This document shows positions 22,234-33,800 of a DNA stretch of 64,000 nt, piece by piece. Origin of the DNA: Brachypterus glaber (lineage: Eukaryota; Arthropoda; Insecta; Coleoptera; Kateretidae). A program made the translations under genes and the position numbers. The stretch spans positions 13,591,390 through 13,655,389 of the forward strand of contig OY294054.1 of NCBI GenBank assembly GCA_958510825.1. Direction: 5' to 3'. Every line of letters starts with the position of its first letter. The stretch's first letter is position 1. The notes under the pieces were generated by a model. The model saw only the letters and a program-made list of their open reading frames with translations. It was not told where the DNA came from and did no database searches.

Positions 22234-22362
22234 ATGATTGAAAAAGAATATATGGTTTATACACCTACAAATCTCTCCGAAATTGCAAATGCTACATTAG
22301 ACAAGTTACCATCGAAATCGCGAAAAGTGTACGATTTAGCCTACGAAAAAAATTTAAAATGA
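22234..22362 (+). pseudogene. 42-codon ORF, possible tyrosine-recombinase N-terminus
   Basis: An ATG in good context opens 42 codons ending at TGA, inside the central part of the foldback. The residues LPSKSRKVYDLAYEK resemble the N-terminal start (LP.KS...Y...Y..F) of Crypton-type tyrosine recombinases and host proteins derived from them. That likeness is from memory of the family and is not proven. The frame stops exactly where the palindromic arm begins, so only the first exon-like part is present. It could also be an unrelated captured gene start. Confidence 0.35.
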
Positions 22363-22525
22363 GCTAAGGAATGTTTAAGTTTATTTCGAAAGGGTTTTAT
22401 TGGCCTATTTTAATAAAAAAAAAACATACTTTATTACTAAATAAATTAAATTCAAAAATTAATATTTAAAATATATATATAGGATGCTTGAAGAAAAAAT
22501 AGTATGTTTCACTGAGAGAAAAGTG

Positions 22526-22599
22526 CTTTTTTTACTCGTCTGTAGTTTCCGAACTCCGCTTCGCGTCGTCCGTAAATTCTACAGAGTAGTAAAAAAAAG
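22526..22599. mobile_element. Small inverted insertion in right arm of foldback
   Basis: TTTTTTACTCGTCTGTAG and CTACAGAGTAGTAAAAAA bound a GC-rich core (GAACTCCGCTTCGCGTCGTC). The corresponding place in the left arm (around 21805-21815) lacks it, so it entered after the palindrome formed. Confidence 0.55.
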
Positions 22600-22625
22600 C
22601 TTCACTTTTGCTCTTAGTAAAACAA

Positions 22626-23850
22626 TATAATATTATTTAATGAAACAGCTATAAAATTTTAGTCTGGACACTTAGTATAACTTACACGATACAAAATATA
22701 CACACATTCTAACACAAAAAAAAAACGATTTTCCATTATTTACACCGTGTTTTCTTAAATATGCAGAAAGTATTTTCGTTTTTATGCTACATTTTTCTTT
22801 TTAATATGACAGCCGGATAAATATCAAAAATTTATAGTTTTTGCCACCCCAGAGCAGACACGCTTAAACAAATTATACTTGTTACAGCTACGAAAAGTTC
22901 ACAGAAAATATGTACTTAATTACAAAACAAGCCGTGGAGATATGTAATGCTTTACATTTTACAGTGCATAGTGTAACCATTTTTTTTTCTATACCAGGTG
23001 TAACAAGACCATGTAGTACACACACCTTTTTTTTATGCATTTTAAAAGTTACAGATTTCAAATTTGGAAAATCTATAAATGCCATAAAACGTCAACTCAT
23101 AAGAGTACATTTAAGTCACTTCCGGTATAACAGGAAATTAAATTAACTTTTGATTTTTAAATATACTTTTTTTAATTAAGTAAATATATTTTTATTCGAT
23201 TGATTCTAAAAGCGACACTTTTTGTTCATGTTTTACGGGTGTTCATGGGCGAAAAGTTGAACTTTGTGGCCCTAGGCCCAAAAATTTTTTTTCGCCCGCT
23301 AACTAAAACTTGTTATTTTTAAGCTTTTTAAAAATAGATGCTTTACCTTTACTGTAATATTTATAAAGAAATATGACCTTTTGGTCACTTTTGGTCTTGA
23401 ACTAACCGTTCTTTTTGACCAGATACATTTATTATAATCATTTCATACAAAATAAAAAATCTTCCATAACATAACCTCAAAATATATGTCAACTGATTAA
23501 TTTGTATTCACCCACTAAAATAAATCAAAACAAAAAATTTCAATTGTAAAATCACTTTCAATATTTATAATAATCATAGAACGGTTTCACAAGTATTATT
23601 TTGACAACAGACATATTTTAACAGAAATTAATCACCAAGCTATAGCTTTTTTAATTTGAAAATGAAACCGCAAGCAAAAGAAACGATTCAATTGTTTTTG
23701 TAGCGATTTGATTGGACAGCAATTTGTCATGGATAACTAGATAAGTAATAAGACAGTAAAAACAAATATTTTTTGCACTTTAAAATTAAATATATTTTAA
23801 TAATTTATTATAATTAGTAACAATCGAATAAAAAATAATGTATAATACAC
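22626..23850. other. AT-rich spacer
   Basis: A CGAAAAGTTGAACTTTGTGG block near 23248 resembles the arm of the next hairpin. Opposed frames at 22888-23146 cover the same sequence on both strands and are not convincing. Confidence 0.4.
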
Positions 23851-23965
23851 AGGCAAAAAGTTAAATTTCGATTTCGTAGGTTTATTACCCTTGAGCCGAC
23901 CCTATCGGCCGGTCCTCGGCTTCTAAAAACCTATACAATCGAAAAATTTAACTTTTCGCCCTTGC
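23851..23965. repeat. 115-bp hairpin
   Basis: GGCAAAAAGTTAAATTTCGA and AGGTTT on the left pair with AAACCT and TCGAAAAATTTAACTTTTCG on the right, around a GC-rich loop (TTGAGCCGACCCTATCGGCC). It looks like a short foldback MITE. Confidence 0.7.
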
Positions 23966-24292
23966 ATTATAAATAACTATTTTTATAATTTCTTAATTAC
24001 AAATTTATAAATATTATAAAATTCTGGTGAAAGTAATATGTTCAAAATTATTATAATTAAAATTATGAAAATTAAATTATATTATTATTTAATTCAAAAC
24101 TGTTTTATTAAACAACGTTATAATTATAAACTAAATAATTTTATTTATAATAACATGAATAATGGAAATTGTATAAATATACATTTTCAGAAAAAAAAAA
24201 CTAAAATATATTGAAAAATTTATAACATATGTATATTTTAACATAATTGTGGTGTTAAATTAAATATTATTATTGTTAGTTTTGTTTGTTTT
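23966..24292. other. AT-rich spacer
   Basis: Almost pure A/T; nothing recognised. Confidence 0.5.
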
Positions 24293-24484
24293 AAGTCCAG
24301 AACTTGTGTGGGCTAGTTGTAGAGGGAACCACCGGCTATAACTGACTTTTAAACCGTTTCACTTATCGCCTTCGCCAAATTTCAATTATTAATTAACTGA
24401 AAAAGGCAATGCGGCGCCAGTGAGAATCGAACTCACGCTAGAGGGCTTGTCATGTCGACACTCTAGCCCACTAAGCCATGGCAA
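24293..24484 (-). mobile_element. SINE copy 3 with a different tRNA-like head
   Basis: On the minus strand the body (CCTTTTTCAGTTAATTAAT, GGCGAAGGCGATAAGTG, GTTCCCTCTACAACTAGCCC, AAGTTCTGGACTTA) matches copies 2 and 5. The head reads CCATGGCTTAGTGGGCTAGA with GAGTTCGATTCTC, unlike TGTAGTGGACTACCGCG in the others. The 3' end and tail are missing, and about 30 bp are deleted in the body. Confidence 0.8.
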
Positions 24485-25226
24485 TTTAAAAAAATATGTA
24501 TGGCTCAATTCACTACATACCAGATTTAACGAGTGCATCAGTTATTATACTTCACAGTCTTATGTCAAGAAGAGTATGGTACGACAGTTTTTAAAATTCA
24601 AAAACTATCAAAAAACCCGCCCAGATAAAACATTTCTATATGCATATACTTTTTATCAAATTCTATTTTTTTTTTTTTGAAAATATCCGTTTATCTGGTT
24701 GTGACGTTTTTTGTAAGCACGATAACTCAAGAACGAAATAGACTATCGTTCTTAAATTTTTATTATTTTGTTGGCTGCAATTAAAAATATTCATTTTCAT
24801 CCTGTTTTAGAGCAATAATTATCTTTTTGCGTCTTTTTGCAGGTATTCAAAACATAAAGAAAACTTCTTCCAACAACTAAAACCAAGAATTTAACACTCA
24901 GTAACTATTATTTTTATGAAAAATCAAGTTATACGAGGGGAAGATCTCTATTGTTTTTGTAAGTAATTCCCCCAAAAACAAAAAAGTTATGGGGGTAAAT
25001 TTTTATTTATTTTTTGTTATATTTATATTTACAATATTGTTCAAAATGGTCTCAAATATAATAAATTGTAAAAACAAGTAATTATTTTTTTTAAGTAGTT
25101 TATTTTCACTGCATAAAAAAACATAATCATAAGCTGCAGCGAAAATTTTTTCATAAAATAAAAAATAACAACCCGGAGCAAACTCTAATAACTCTAATGA
25201 ATGTTATATATTTTCGCCGCTTTTTT

Positions 25227-25236
<10 letters not shown>
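24485..25236. repeat. Spacer with a GATAACTCAAGAA-family fragment
   Basis: From about 24690, a TTGTAAGCACGATAACTCAA block is shared with 35935-36050 and 44575-44720, including a following GGGGAAGATCTC-like part. It is a dispersed repeat without known class; the rest is A/T-rich. Confidence 0.5.

Positions 25237-25271
<35 letters not shown>
25237..25271. repeat. (AT)n microsatellite
   Basis: An uninterrupted AT dinucleotide run of about 35 bp, followed by a GC-richer GGGGCATGCCCCTGCCCCC stretch. Confidence 0.95.
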
Positions 25272-25273
<2 letters not shown>

Positions 25274-26526
25274 GATGTCCACCCACCTTTTAGTAATTTT
25301 TAGGGGCATGCCCCTGCCCCCTTCCCAAACTACGCCCATGACTCTATATCGTAGTTAGAATTATATACTAGTTAGTTTGGTGTCAACTATTTTAAAGTAA
25401 AGTTTATTAAAACGTTTTGTAGTTAAACAACATAACATAAAGTCTTGTTTTAAGTTACTACAAGTACTGTTTGAAACCACACATGAAGAAGAGTGTTATA
25501 GATTTCATTTACAATAGCCAGAATCCTAATCATTATGTTAGAGCCCAAAAATAAGTACAAAAATAAAAATATTATCTTTATCAAACAAAAATGATTTATT
25601 TAGACAAAATTTCCCATTAAAAAAATACCTTCAATAGGTTAAATATTTTTTTTATATATATTTTTATAAGATTCGTGTTTTTAACATGTTACATAGATCT
25701 TTATTTGCCATAAATTTGATCTATTTCTCAATAAAATATAAAATTATAAAAGGAAAAGATTTGTCAAAGAAAAATTATTATTGACTTACCCTACGTCTTT
25801 ATTTAATTAAAGGAAAGTCTGTTATTTTTATGAAATCATTTCAATAAATTATAGTTGAATTCTGTCGAACTAACACAAAAGTATGTCATAATAGTTCTTT
25901 TACAGTATGTTAGAAAAAATATTTGTTTCTTTTAGTATTAAATTATGTTTGGTAGTATAAATATGTTCACATTAATTTGTCTTAAATGATATTTATTTGG
26001 ATTAAGATATTTATTTTATATGTACGAATTTACTCGATTTTTGAAGATAACTTATTAAATAATTTCTAATTGGCCATTATGTCCAAACGATAATAAAGTT
26101 TATTTTTTGCAAAATAACTCAAATGTTAAGTAAAATAAAAAGAATTGAATTAGAAATACTGGTGCTAACAAAACAATACATTAAAAATAAAAATATAAAA
26201 ATGTAAATTAATAAAAAAAAACAAATAAAAAACCTAACCCATCTAAAGTATTCCGCCTATTTTTGCATTTCAAACAAGCCCTATACTTTTGGCACATGTA
26301 TTCATTAAAACCTTGTACAATAAATTCATGGGTCAGTCCTTGATGGGTTAAAATAATTAAAAAAAAATAATTAAAAAAAAAGATTTGTACTTTTTACAAA
26401 AAAATACTTTAAGGAAACTACGAATCTTTAAGGCTTATTTGTAATACGTTAGGCGGTTTACCTACGCCTTGGAATAATCTGTTTGAAGGAGGGAAATATA
26501 AAGTTACTGAATTGTTACTAACTCGA
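25272..26526. other. AT-rich spacer
   Basis: More than 1.2 kb with no supported gene, RNA or repeat boundary. Confidence 0.5.
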
Positions 26527-26538
26527 TGCTGATTATCA

Positions 26539-27233
26539 CGGGTCGGAGCGAAGTAGCCATTACCGGGGGCATGCAAAAATTAGAATTAAAAAAAAAAAAT
26601 TTCAAATAATTAGACACTTTAAACTATTGTTCACCAAGCGGAATGTCATTTCGACGCTGTTAATACTCAGTGAGTCACTTAGTCATGGTCCATGACTCAT
26701 GGAGAATGACATATATTTTTTTTTTTTTGAAAATTGTTTCTCTTTTCAAAAAACGAATACTTAATACAAAAATATTGTGTTTTTTTTAATTAATTATTCG
26801 TTTTTTTAAAAGGGAAACAATTTTCACTGAGTATTATAGTAAATTCAAGTCGAAGGTGCAGTGAAAGTAAACAAAAGAATCGCGCAGGCGGCAGCGGGCG
26901 CGTGATTTTATTGGTTAAAACACTCGAATGTTGCGAGAGTAGGGATGTAGAAAATTAAACAGGTCAGTACGTGAGCACTTGCGGTGAAGCGTACAATGCA
27001 TTGCAATGGACTTTTCATATAGAAATATTTTGTTTTGAGTCCTACCCTGTCACGTTGTAATCACGTGCGTTTGTTTATTACTACTGCATCTTGAAGTTGA
27101 ATATACTATAACAGCGTCGACATGACATTCCGCTTGGTGAACAATAGTTTAAAGTGTCTATTTACTTGAAAAAAGAGTTTTTTTAATTCTAATTTTTGCA
27201 TGCCCCCGGTAATGGCTATTTTGATCCGACCCG
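26539..27233. mobile_element. 695-bp TIR element, CGGGTCGGA ends, long direct repeats
   Basis: Arms of about 120 bp are inverted, sharing GGGTCGGA, TAGCCATTACCGGGGGCATG and CACCAAGCGGAATGTCAT. The 12-bp flanks TGCTGATTATCA and TGCTGATTACTA match at 10 positions (TGCTGATTA identical), suggesting an 8-9 bp target duplication as made by P, hAT or Mutator transposases. The interior has no transposase. It contains its own inverted pair (GAAAATTGTTTCTCTTTTCA..AAAGGGAAACAATTTTC) and a GC-rich CGCAGGCGGCAGCGGGCG. Confidence 0.75.
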
Positions 27234-27432
27234 TGCTGATTACTAAACTGATTTTTTGCGATAAAGCATTATAAAATTGTCAAAAGGGCAATTGGAGTGA
27301 GGTTGCATGGAATGTAATCTTGTAATTCAATTTTGAAGGTTTCTTATAATTTGTTTACTGCCGTCTTGAGAGGACCTTGCTAGTGTCATACTGGATATTA
27401 GCGTGAAGCGAATTTTTTTTTCGCTTAACCTT

Positions 27433-28197
27433 ATAGCACTATGTACCAAAAGTTGCCTTTATTATAGAACATAACCAGTATTTTTTTTTCAATTTTTTTT
27501 TGAAGTCCCCCGCGGGGGCTTTAAAATTATTCAGAATTTAAGAATTATTCATTTACAAAAGTTTGAAAATTGCATTATAGGGGCTTTTGAAGCTGCTGAA
27601 ATCGAATCTAAAAATAAAAAAACATCTAACTCAACCCCCGCGGCGATGCGGGGGTAAATATTTTAAAATATTTTTGATATTTTCGTGAAAATATGTATAT
27701 AGGGGTTTTTGTGGTTGCTAAAACTAAATATTAAAATATTTATTTTCTATATCCACCCCATAGGGGTGGGAGGTGATATTTTTGAAAACTGGTATATTGG
27801 GGTTTTTGAGGTTGAAAGTAAACTGATAATAAACGGTCTAATTCACCCCCTGGGGTGGGGGGTGATTTTCGTAAAAATTGATATAAAGAGGTTTTTGAGG
27901 TTGTTAATAGTGAATTTAATAATAAAAAATTTACTTTACGCGCGGGGTAGAAAAATGGGAAAGCTTTTTTACTGGGCAGTGTATTTTACAGTATTCTTAC
28001 AACAATTATAAGGGCACTGCTGCACAATTAAACCTTTTTATGGTATGGCATTTTGGTCCATTCAACAATTTTTTAAATTTCTTAAATACTCATTGATTTC
28101 AAAGCTCCCGCGGGGAATTAAGACGAATTCCAAAAAATCTTGAAAAAATTACAGGTTATATGCTATAATTTATGCAATTTTTGGTACATAGTGCTAT
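27433..28197. mobile_element. TIR element carrying a ~110-bp GC-cored tandem array
   Basis: ATAGCACTATGTACCAAAA at the left is mirrored by TTTTGGTACATAGTGCTAT at the right. Inside (about 27500-27960) are four degenerate units of about 110 bp. Each has a self-complementary G/C core (CCCCCGCGGGGGC; CCCCCGCGGCGATGCGGGGG; CACCCCATAGGGGTGGG; CACCCCCTGGGGTGGGG) followed by a GGGGTTTTTGAGGTTG-like part. The 100-codon frame at 27709-28011 runs through the array and is not considered a gene. Confidence 0.7.
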
Positions 28198-30277
28198 TTA
28201 ATTGGGCAAAAAAATATTTACTCCACCCTACTGGATATATCTTCCAAACTAAGCATAGATACAACCAATGAAATAAAATATGTCAAATAATTCTGACATT
28301 TTATTGGTAAAAGTCCAAACCAACTAACAAAAAAGTTTACCAAAGATTAAAGAAATGGCTGTAATACTAAAACAAAAAGTTTTGGGTTCGTTACCAAGCG
28401 TTTACTATCGATTAAATTAAGAACTGCTAAAGATTTACAACTGAATAAGTTATTTCTTTTTATTTTACAAAATGTAATTTGTTTAAGAAAACAATTAACA
28501 AATAAAAGAACACCTCAAAATTTTAGATTTAAAAATTGCTGTTTATCTAAATGAACTAAAAACAATGCCCATTTTTGGCGTACGTGCCCAAATAAAGAGG
28601 CAAAAAAAATAAGAGATATAAGACTTTTATATTGATTTTGTTACGGTGATAATTTTATCTGAAAAAGTTTTTCCTGAAATATCTTTAAATTTCATCTAAA
28701 TGACATCTATGTTTCTCTCTAACATCACTGGTCCACAAAAAAATTTATCAGTAAAATTTTAAATGGTTTCGATGTTTTTGTGATTCTGAATATAAATTAG
28801 TTTTTTTTATCTTTTTATTGTAATAATTTGACACTCTATCAGCTAAAATATTCTTTTCAACAAAACAATACTGTTTTAAAATATTAATGATTTTCAAGAA
28901 ATATTTAATAATTAATTTTAATCCTTCCCCACTTAGTATTTTATTAAAGTCAAACCCAGCTAAGAAATTTTGACAAAAATAAAAAACGTGAAAGTAGTCC
29001 AAATACTTCAAGCAAGTTATGCTTTTTTAAAATCAACCTTGAAATTTGGTATAAATTTTTACAGACGAAAAATATAATACATACAATTTAAAATGCTTTG
29101 GAATGATATGTACTGTGTATATTTTATGAAATGTGAAATGTGAAATGTGAAAGGTTCAAGGTCACCTATACCTTACGTGCTATATGTTACCTCTTCTCTC
29201 CCCCTTGCCTCAGCTCACAGGTGCCAGTTAGTAATGCGACGGCTATACTTATGAACTATTTTTGACTGCATTAAAAATACGGCTATATTCTTTAATTATG
29301 AACAGAATTTTCACCATTTTCCCATTCTTTTTTATTATTTTCGAACAAAGCTTTAGGTTTAAGATTTAAAGCTCTTTCTGTCTTGCGTATACTTTAGTCT
29401 GACATCATATACTTACTTTTCCAACCTGATAGCACAATTTTCCAAACTTTTAAATCCATAGGCGGAACAAGGATTTTCGTGTGGGTAAGTATCATAGCAT
29501 AAAGCATTTTACTTTTTCTCAATTTTTAAATTTTAGTTAAATTTGTTATATTTATAGGTATATACGGCTCGGTATTAAATCTACACAAAAATGACAAGAT
29601 TGCAGTCGTAGTAATGAATGTCAATTTATCAGTGGATGATCCCTAGTAGAGGGTGGGTAATCCAACTTTTAGTACACGTGGTTCTTATTATATTAACCCT
29701 AGTTTACGGTATTTTATTTTTTTTTAATCAGAAACTTTGGTTTTACATTTTTACATTCACCCTGGACAAAATCTATTTTTTTAATTTTTTTAATTTTTGA
29801 TTTTCGGTAAAAAAGATTTTTTTTTTTAATTATTTTTTAATTTTGTAAATATGAACTATAAAGACAAGTATTATTATTTATTGTCAGCATTTATTTAGTT
29901 TTAAAATAAACTAGAAAATAATATTATTTTATAGGATCATAAAATAAGCTTTGAAGCCTTTGAAGTTCAAGAAATATTTTATTGGACGTGACTTTTACGG
30001 CGTAGACTTAACGCTTTTAATGTACCAGTAATTGGTATACCAATTATAATTATTGGCGTTAAACTTGTAAATTATTTTACGTTTTTTTTTCTTATTTATC
30101 TATTGAACCATTAAAACAGGATTATTGAAAACCTAATGTCATATAGAAAGGAGTGTACCGGATTTTGAGCTAAACACGCAAAATAATAGGATTTCGCACA
30201 CTTATAGATATATAAAAATACTTTTCTCAAAACTGCAGCTCTTAAAATGATCGGGAGCATACTTTTTTTGTTTTCTT
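28198..30277. other. AT-rich stretch, one unassigned frame
   Basis: Two kilobases with no recognised element. A minus-strand frame at 28748-29011 (87 codons) has a varied composition (FLAGFDFNKILSGEGLK) but no family likeness I can name. A GTGAAAT microsatellite of about four units lies near 29130-29155. Confidence 0.4.
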
Positions 30278-30529
30278 TTAATTCGAATTCTTACAAAGAG
30301 AAATGCAGGATATGACAATATCGCAGATAAGAGAGTGAGAAATATATTTCGCCGCAGTTGGATCTTTTAATAGATGCAGGTTATCTCGGCCAGGCAAATC
30401 AACAAGAAAAACCGGGCGCGTCGCATTAATTGGTAGGTATGCAGTTTTTGGACGACCGAGGTGTTTCTTATCTAAAATCGCTCCAATTCTGGCGACGTAT
30501 ACTGAGAAAGAATAACTCTCATTTATCAT
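30278..30529 (-). pseudogene. Possible HTH relic of a transposon protein
   Basis: An 83-codon frame contains ILDKKHLGRPKTAYLP. A TGS.L.KK..GRP.T...PEN pattern is typical of the helix-turn-helix region of some insect transposon-derived proteins (DUF4817-type, and mariner relatives). The rest of the domain is not clearly aligned and no DDE catalytic part follows. The likeness rests on a few residues and may be chance. Confidence 0.25.
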
Positions 30530-30845
30530 TTTAAAAATTGCGCTAATAATTGCGCTAATAATTGCGTGATGCCAACTTTGCGATATATAATGCGTTAAGA
30601 CAAAGTTTTATTTATTTATTTATATATTTATATTAATAAATAAAACCTAGAAACAAATTATTCATCATTTCTTTTTTTCTAAACAAAAATATATATTTTT
30701 TATTTTAAATAAATTTTTAGGCTAATTTTGACAGTCTTTCAAAGCTGTATTTTGTAAAACGCATTTGCATAACACACAAATGAAGTTTGTCAAACGCGAA
30801 TAGAACAAGCCGAGGTACCAAAAAAAAAACCGACTACAAAAAAGA
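30530..30845. repeat. AT-rich spacer with short tandem tracts
   Basis: GCGCTAATAATT is repeated twice at about 30540-30565, and an ATTT-rich tract lies at 30608-30645. Nothing else is recognised. Confidence 0.5.
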
Positions 30846-31160
30846 TGCCTGATGAAGAAAATAAAAAGCTGAAACGTGGGCAAATCAAATGTTATTTTTT
30901 GTATATGGACCGTATAATACCGACTTCGTAATAAAAATCTTTAGATGTCTTTGATTTTCTGTGGATAAGAGCAGTATTGTCGAAACAAGAGCTTTTATAC
31001 AGCCTTTGTCACTCGCGTGAACATGATGAATACGTTTAGGCTGTAGAGGTGTACAATTAAAAATGAATACATACATATACATGTATACATGTATACATAC
31101 ATTCACACAAACACGTTGAAAGCATAACCCACCTTCCGCGTTGCTATGGTCGGGTAAGAA
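30846..31160 (+). repeat. Dispersed repeat E, copy 1 (ACATACATA / GTCGGGTAA)
   Basis: CTGATGAAG..GCTGAAACGTG, then GTCACTCGCGTGA, GGCTGTAGAGGTGTACAA, an (ACAT)n tract and GGTCGGGTAAGAAG match, in order, the unit at 55090-55285. No protein is supported. Confidence 0.65.
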
Positions 31161-31379
31161 GACATTTCTGCAATGGCTTTGTATTTTATAAATCCAGTAA
31201 AAACCTGATCTGTCTAGTTGCACTTGAGGATGTATTGGTTTTTACCTGACAATTTGATATACATTACTGGATATCTGGAGACATATATTTTTCTTGGGAA
31301 ATACTCTGTCGCTTTGACTGGTGTACCACATTATTTTATAAAACAATTGAATTGGTAAATGCACCAAGAATAGTAATTT
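31161..31379. other. AT-rich spacer
   Basis: Nothing recognised. Confidence 0.5.
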
Positions 31380-31680
31380 TATACCAAGCTAGAGAATACA
31401 TTTTTTATAGCCAAGCGTATTATATAAGTGCGAGTGCGAGGTTATAATAGTCTTCTCTACCGTGGTTTTTATATTATTATTTTTTTTACTAGGTATTAGC
31501 ATATTTATTATTATTTAAACATTTTTTTAGCAATAATAAAGAAGTTTTTTGAATCTTAATTAACCTCGAAAAAACAAGTAGCCTTTGAAATCGCCATTAT
31601 TGAAAACATGAATAAACTAATTTATTCACTAAAAGGTGACGGTACTAGTGGCGTTTTTTACATATCTTTGTTAGCCGATT
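31380..31680 (+). repeat. Dispersed repeat D, uninterrupted copy
   Basis: ACCAAGCTAGAGAATACATTTT, then GAGTGCGAGGTTATAATAGT and the following A/T-rich body match the halves flanking the LINE at 10.8 and 11.5 kb. It provides an approximate empty site for that insertion. Confidence 0.7.
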
Positions 31681-32096
31681 AAGTACTGAACGCCGTAACT
31701 GCTGCATCCAGGGTTGTTTTGAGAAAGTTAGGGGGTTTGGGGGCGCAACCCCCTACAAAAGAAAAGTAAATATTACATTATCACATATCATTTTACGGTC
31801 AATATAATTTAATTTTGGCGTTTTAAGAAAAACTATTTTGTTTTAATTAATTTTTGTTCAGCGTAGATGGGCATAATTGACCGACTTTTCCCTACTAAGG
31901 ATCTACGAACACCATTAAATACTGCGGCGTGCCTCTAAGTCGAAAAATTTAAATAGAATTTTTTCGCAAAAGTGAAATAGCTTGAACTAAATTTAAAACA
32001 AGCCGCGAAGGCATGTAATGCTTCGCACGAGGGCTAAAACAATTTTCTTTTGGCGATTACTTGCGATCACTTGCTTGATTGGCCAGAGGATTCTTG
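31681..32096. other. AT-rich spacer
   Basis: A small GGGGGTTTGGGGGCGCAACC inverted stretch lies near 31735. No gene. Confidence 0.45.
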
Positions 32097-32335
32097 CACA
32101 GGGTTGTTCTTTTAAATGGTTTACCCACCTTAACTTTTTTTACGGGATGAGATATAAACTTTAAATTTAAAATTTATATATTACACAACAAAAACTATAA
32201 TTTGCAATATTTTTTAATTTTTTCTTCGTTCAACGGCGCCTGGGGGCAGTATGGGGCAGAATTTTAAATGATACCCTAGGTCTGGTGAAACAAAATTTTA
32301 AAGAGCTTAAAATTCTCTATTTACCCATGTAACTA
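32097..32335 (+). mobile_element. CAGGGTTATTC family, copy 2
   Basis: Starts ACAGGGTTGTTCTTTTAAAT and shares GGGATGAGATATAAACTTTA, ACACAACAAAAACTATAATT and a GGCGCCTGGGGGCAGTATGG block with the copies at 15.0 and 58.9 kb. The right terminus is not obvious. Confidence 0.65.
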
Positions 32336-32937
32336 TTTGTTTTTTAATATTTTTTTTTTAATTTTTGTCTTCAAAATTTATGAAATTTTAATATTAAAAA
32401 AAATAATAATTTTGGATTTCTTTTACAAAAAGGTCAAATAATTAATACAAGCTGTATTATTATTTTAAGACTAATTATCATTTTTATGTAAAATTTTCAA
32501 TATTTATTCACAAAATATTAAAAATTTAAATAATTTGGAAGAAAAAAAATCTTTAAAAAAGAACATAACTAGGTAAAGCCAAATTAGGACAGGCACTGAA
32601 GTCATAAAAGGGGACACTCGCTGCAAAAGGAACAAGAGGGATCTAATTTGGTAGATTTTTGTAGATTGATATCCTAATTAATATTCAGAGTTTTCGACCT
32701 TGAGCGACCGCCGCTCGCGCCGCCATATGGAAAAAACGGTACCGAAAACCAGTTTTTTGAGAATATCTTCTCTCAAGCGCCACCTAGTTTAAAAATAGTT
32801 ATTACAAAAATTATAGAGTATGAAATTTCCTAAACTTTTGTAAAAAATATTTTGTAATCAGATGAGCAGTTCACGAGTTACAGCGGACTCAAGCTCAAGC
32901 AAATTTCTACAATATTTATTGAAATTTATAGAAAATA
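32336..32937. other. AT-rich spacer
   Basis: A GC-richer GAGCGACCGCCGCTCGCGCC stretch lies near 32703. No family recognised. Confidence 0.4.
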
Positions 32938-33077
32938 CAGGGTGTTTTTTTTGTTACCCATTCAATATCTAGCTCCCTTAAGGCTCATTTTCGGACCAAC
33001 CTTTATAGGAACTTTTTTTGATATTTTTTAACAAAGAAACCTCTTAAATTTTGGCATGCCAGTTACTGATCACCCTG
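32938..33077. mobile_element. 140-bp CAGGGTG element with TA duplication
   Basis: Ends CAGGGTG and CACCCTG, with TA on both sides. The interior has TAGCTCCCTTAAGGCTCAT and CCTTTATAGGAACTTTTT, as in the larger elements at 62.2 and 45-48 kb, so it is an internally deleted member. Confidence 0.75.
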
Positions 33078-33097
33078 TATGTAGCGATTTTTCGAAT

Positions 33098-33400
33098 TTC
33101 CTGTTTGACATACATATATAAATTTGTATGCTATTTATTATTATTTTGTGCTTTGCTTTTCTTAAAAATTAATACAAATTAGAAATTTTCAAAATAAAAA
33201 ACTTCATATTTTTTCGAGATTGTAGGAAAAATAGTGTACATAACTCGTTGGAAAGTGTATTTCATAATATATATGTCACTTTTCACACTAGTTATGTAAT
33301 ATACTACAAAACCATATAATACTTTTCCAGCCAAAGCTGTGAAGAGTAATAACTTGAAGGGTCCTCTAGCGGCTTCAAACAAAAGTAGCATTTTTATGAG
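33098..33400 (-). repeat. Dispersed repeat F, copy 1
   Basis: Inverted match to 55290-55565: CCTGTTTGACATAC, AAATTTGTATGCTATTTAT, GCTTTGCTTTTCTTAAAAAT, GTACATAACTCGTTGGAAAG and CACACTAGTTATGTAATATA. No coding role; the 70-codon minus frame is internal to it. Confidence 0.65.
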
Positions 33401-33587
33401 AAAGCGTTAGCAATTCAAAAACCATTTTAAATGAACAACTGAACGAACGAAAAATTTCCAGGTTTAAATAGTAGACCTAAAATTTATATTGGCACTGTAA
33501 CCTCCATTTGGTAATTCCATCAAATAGTCAGTCAAATAACGAAAAATTTCTGTGTTAAATTGCAATAAATGTACACGGGCTGATATT

Positions 33588-33800
33588 TTAAAGGGTAGTG
33601 GATGGTAACAGAACACTCCTGTTAGTTTTTCACCGGGTGATTTGCGTAAGGGATGGTCGCTATATTAAATTTTAGGGGTGAGTGCGGTTATCTCGCCAAA
33701 TGTGCATTTTACGATAAAAATTCATATAACCGATTTTGTTAAGAAGAACATTTACAAAAATTTTTGTTGGGATCATTTGGTTTGGACTTTTTAATAAAAT
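33588..33800. repeat. Family B, simple copy
   Basis: GTGGATGGTAACAGAACACT and TAGTTTTTCACCGGGTGATT match 673 onward, and the unit continues to TAACCGATTTTGTTAAGAAG without the hairpin and MITE that interrupt the 0.7-2.1 kb copy. Confidence 0.7.

Larger units (their letters stand above)
21781..22625. mobile_element. 0.85-kb foldback with an ORF between its arms
   Basis: The left arm (21781-21990) begins TTGTTTTACTAAGAG and is mirrored by the right arm (about 22340-22625) ending CTCTTAGTAAAACAA. Shared interior blocks include CCTTTCGAAATAAACTTAAA and ATATATATA. The 350-bp centre is not palindromic, is GC-richer, and holds a 42-codon ORF. The right arm has gained a small inverted insertion. Confidence 0.75.
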
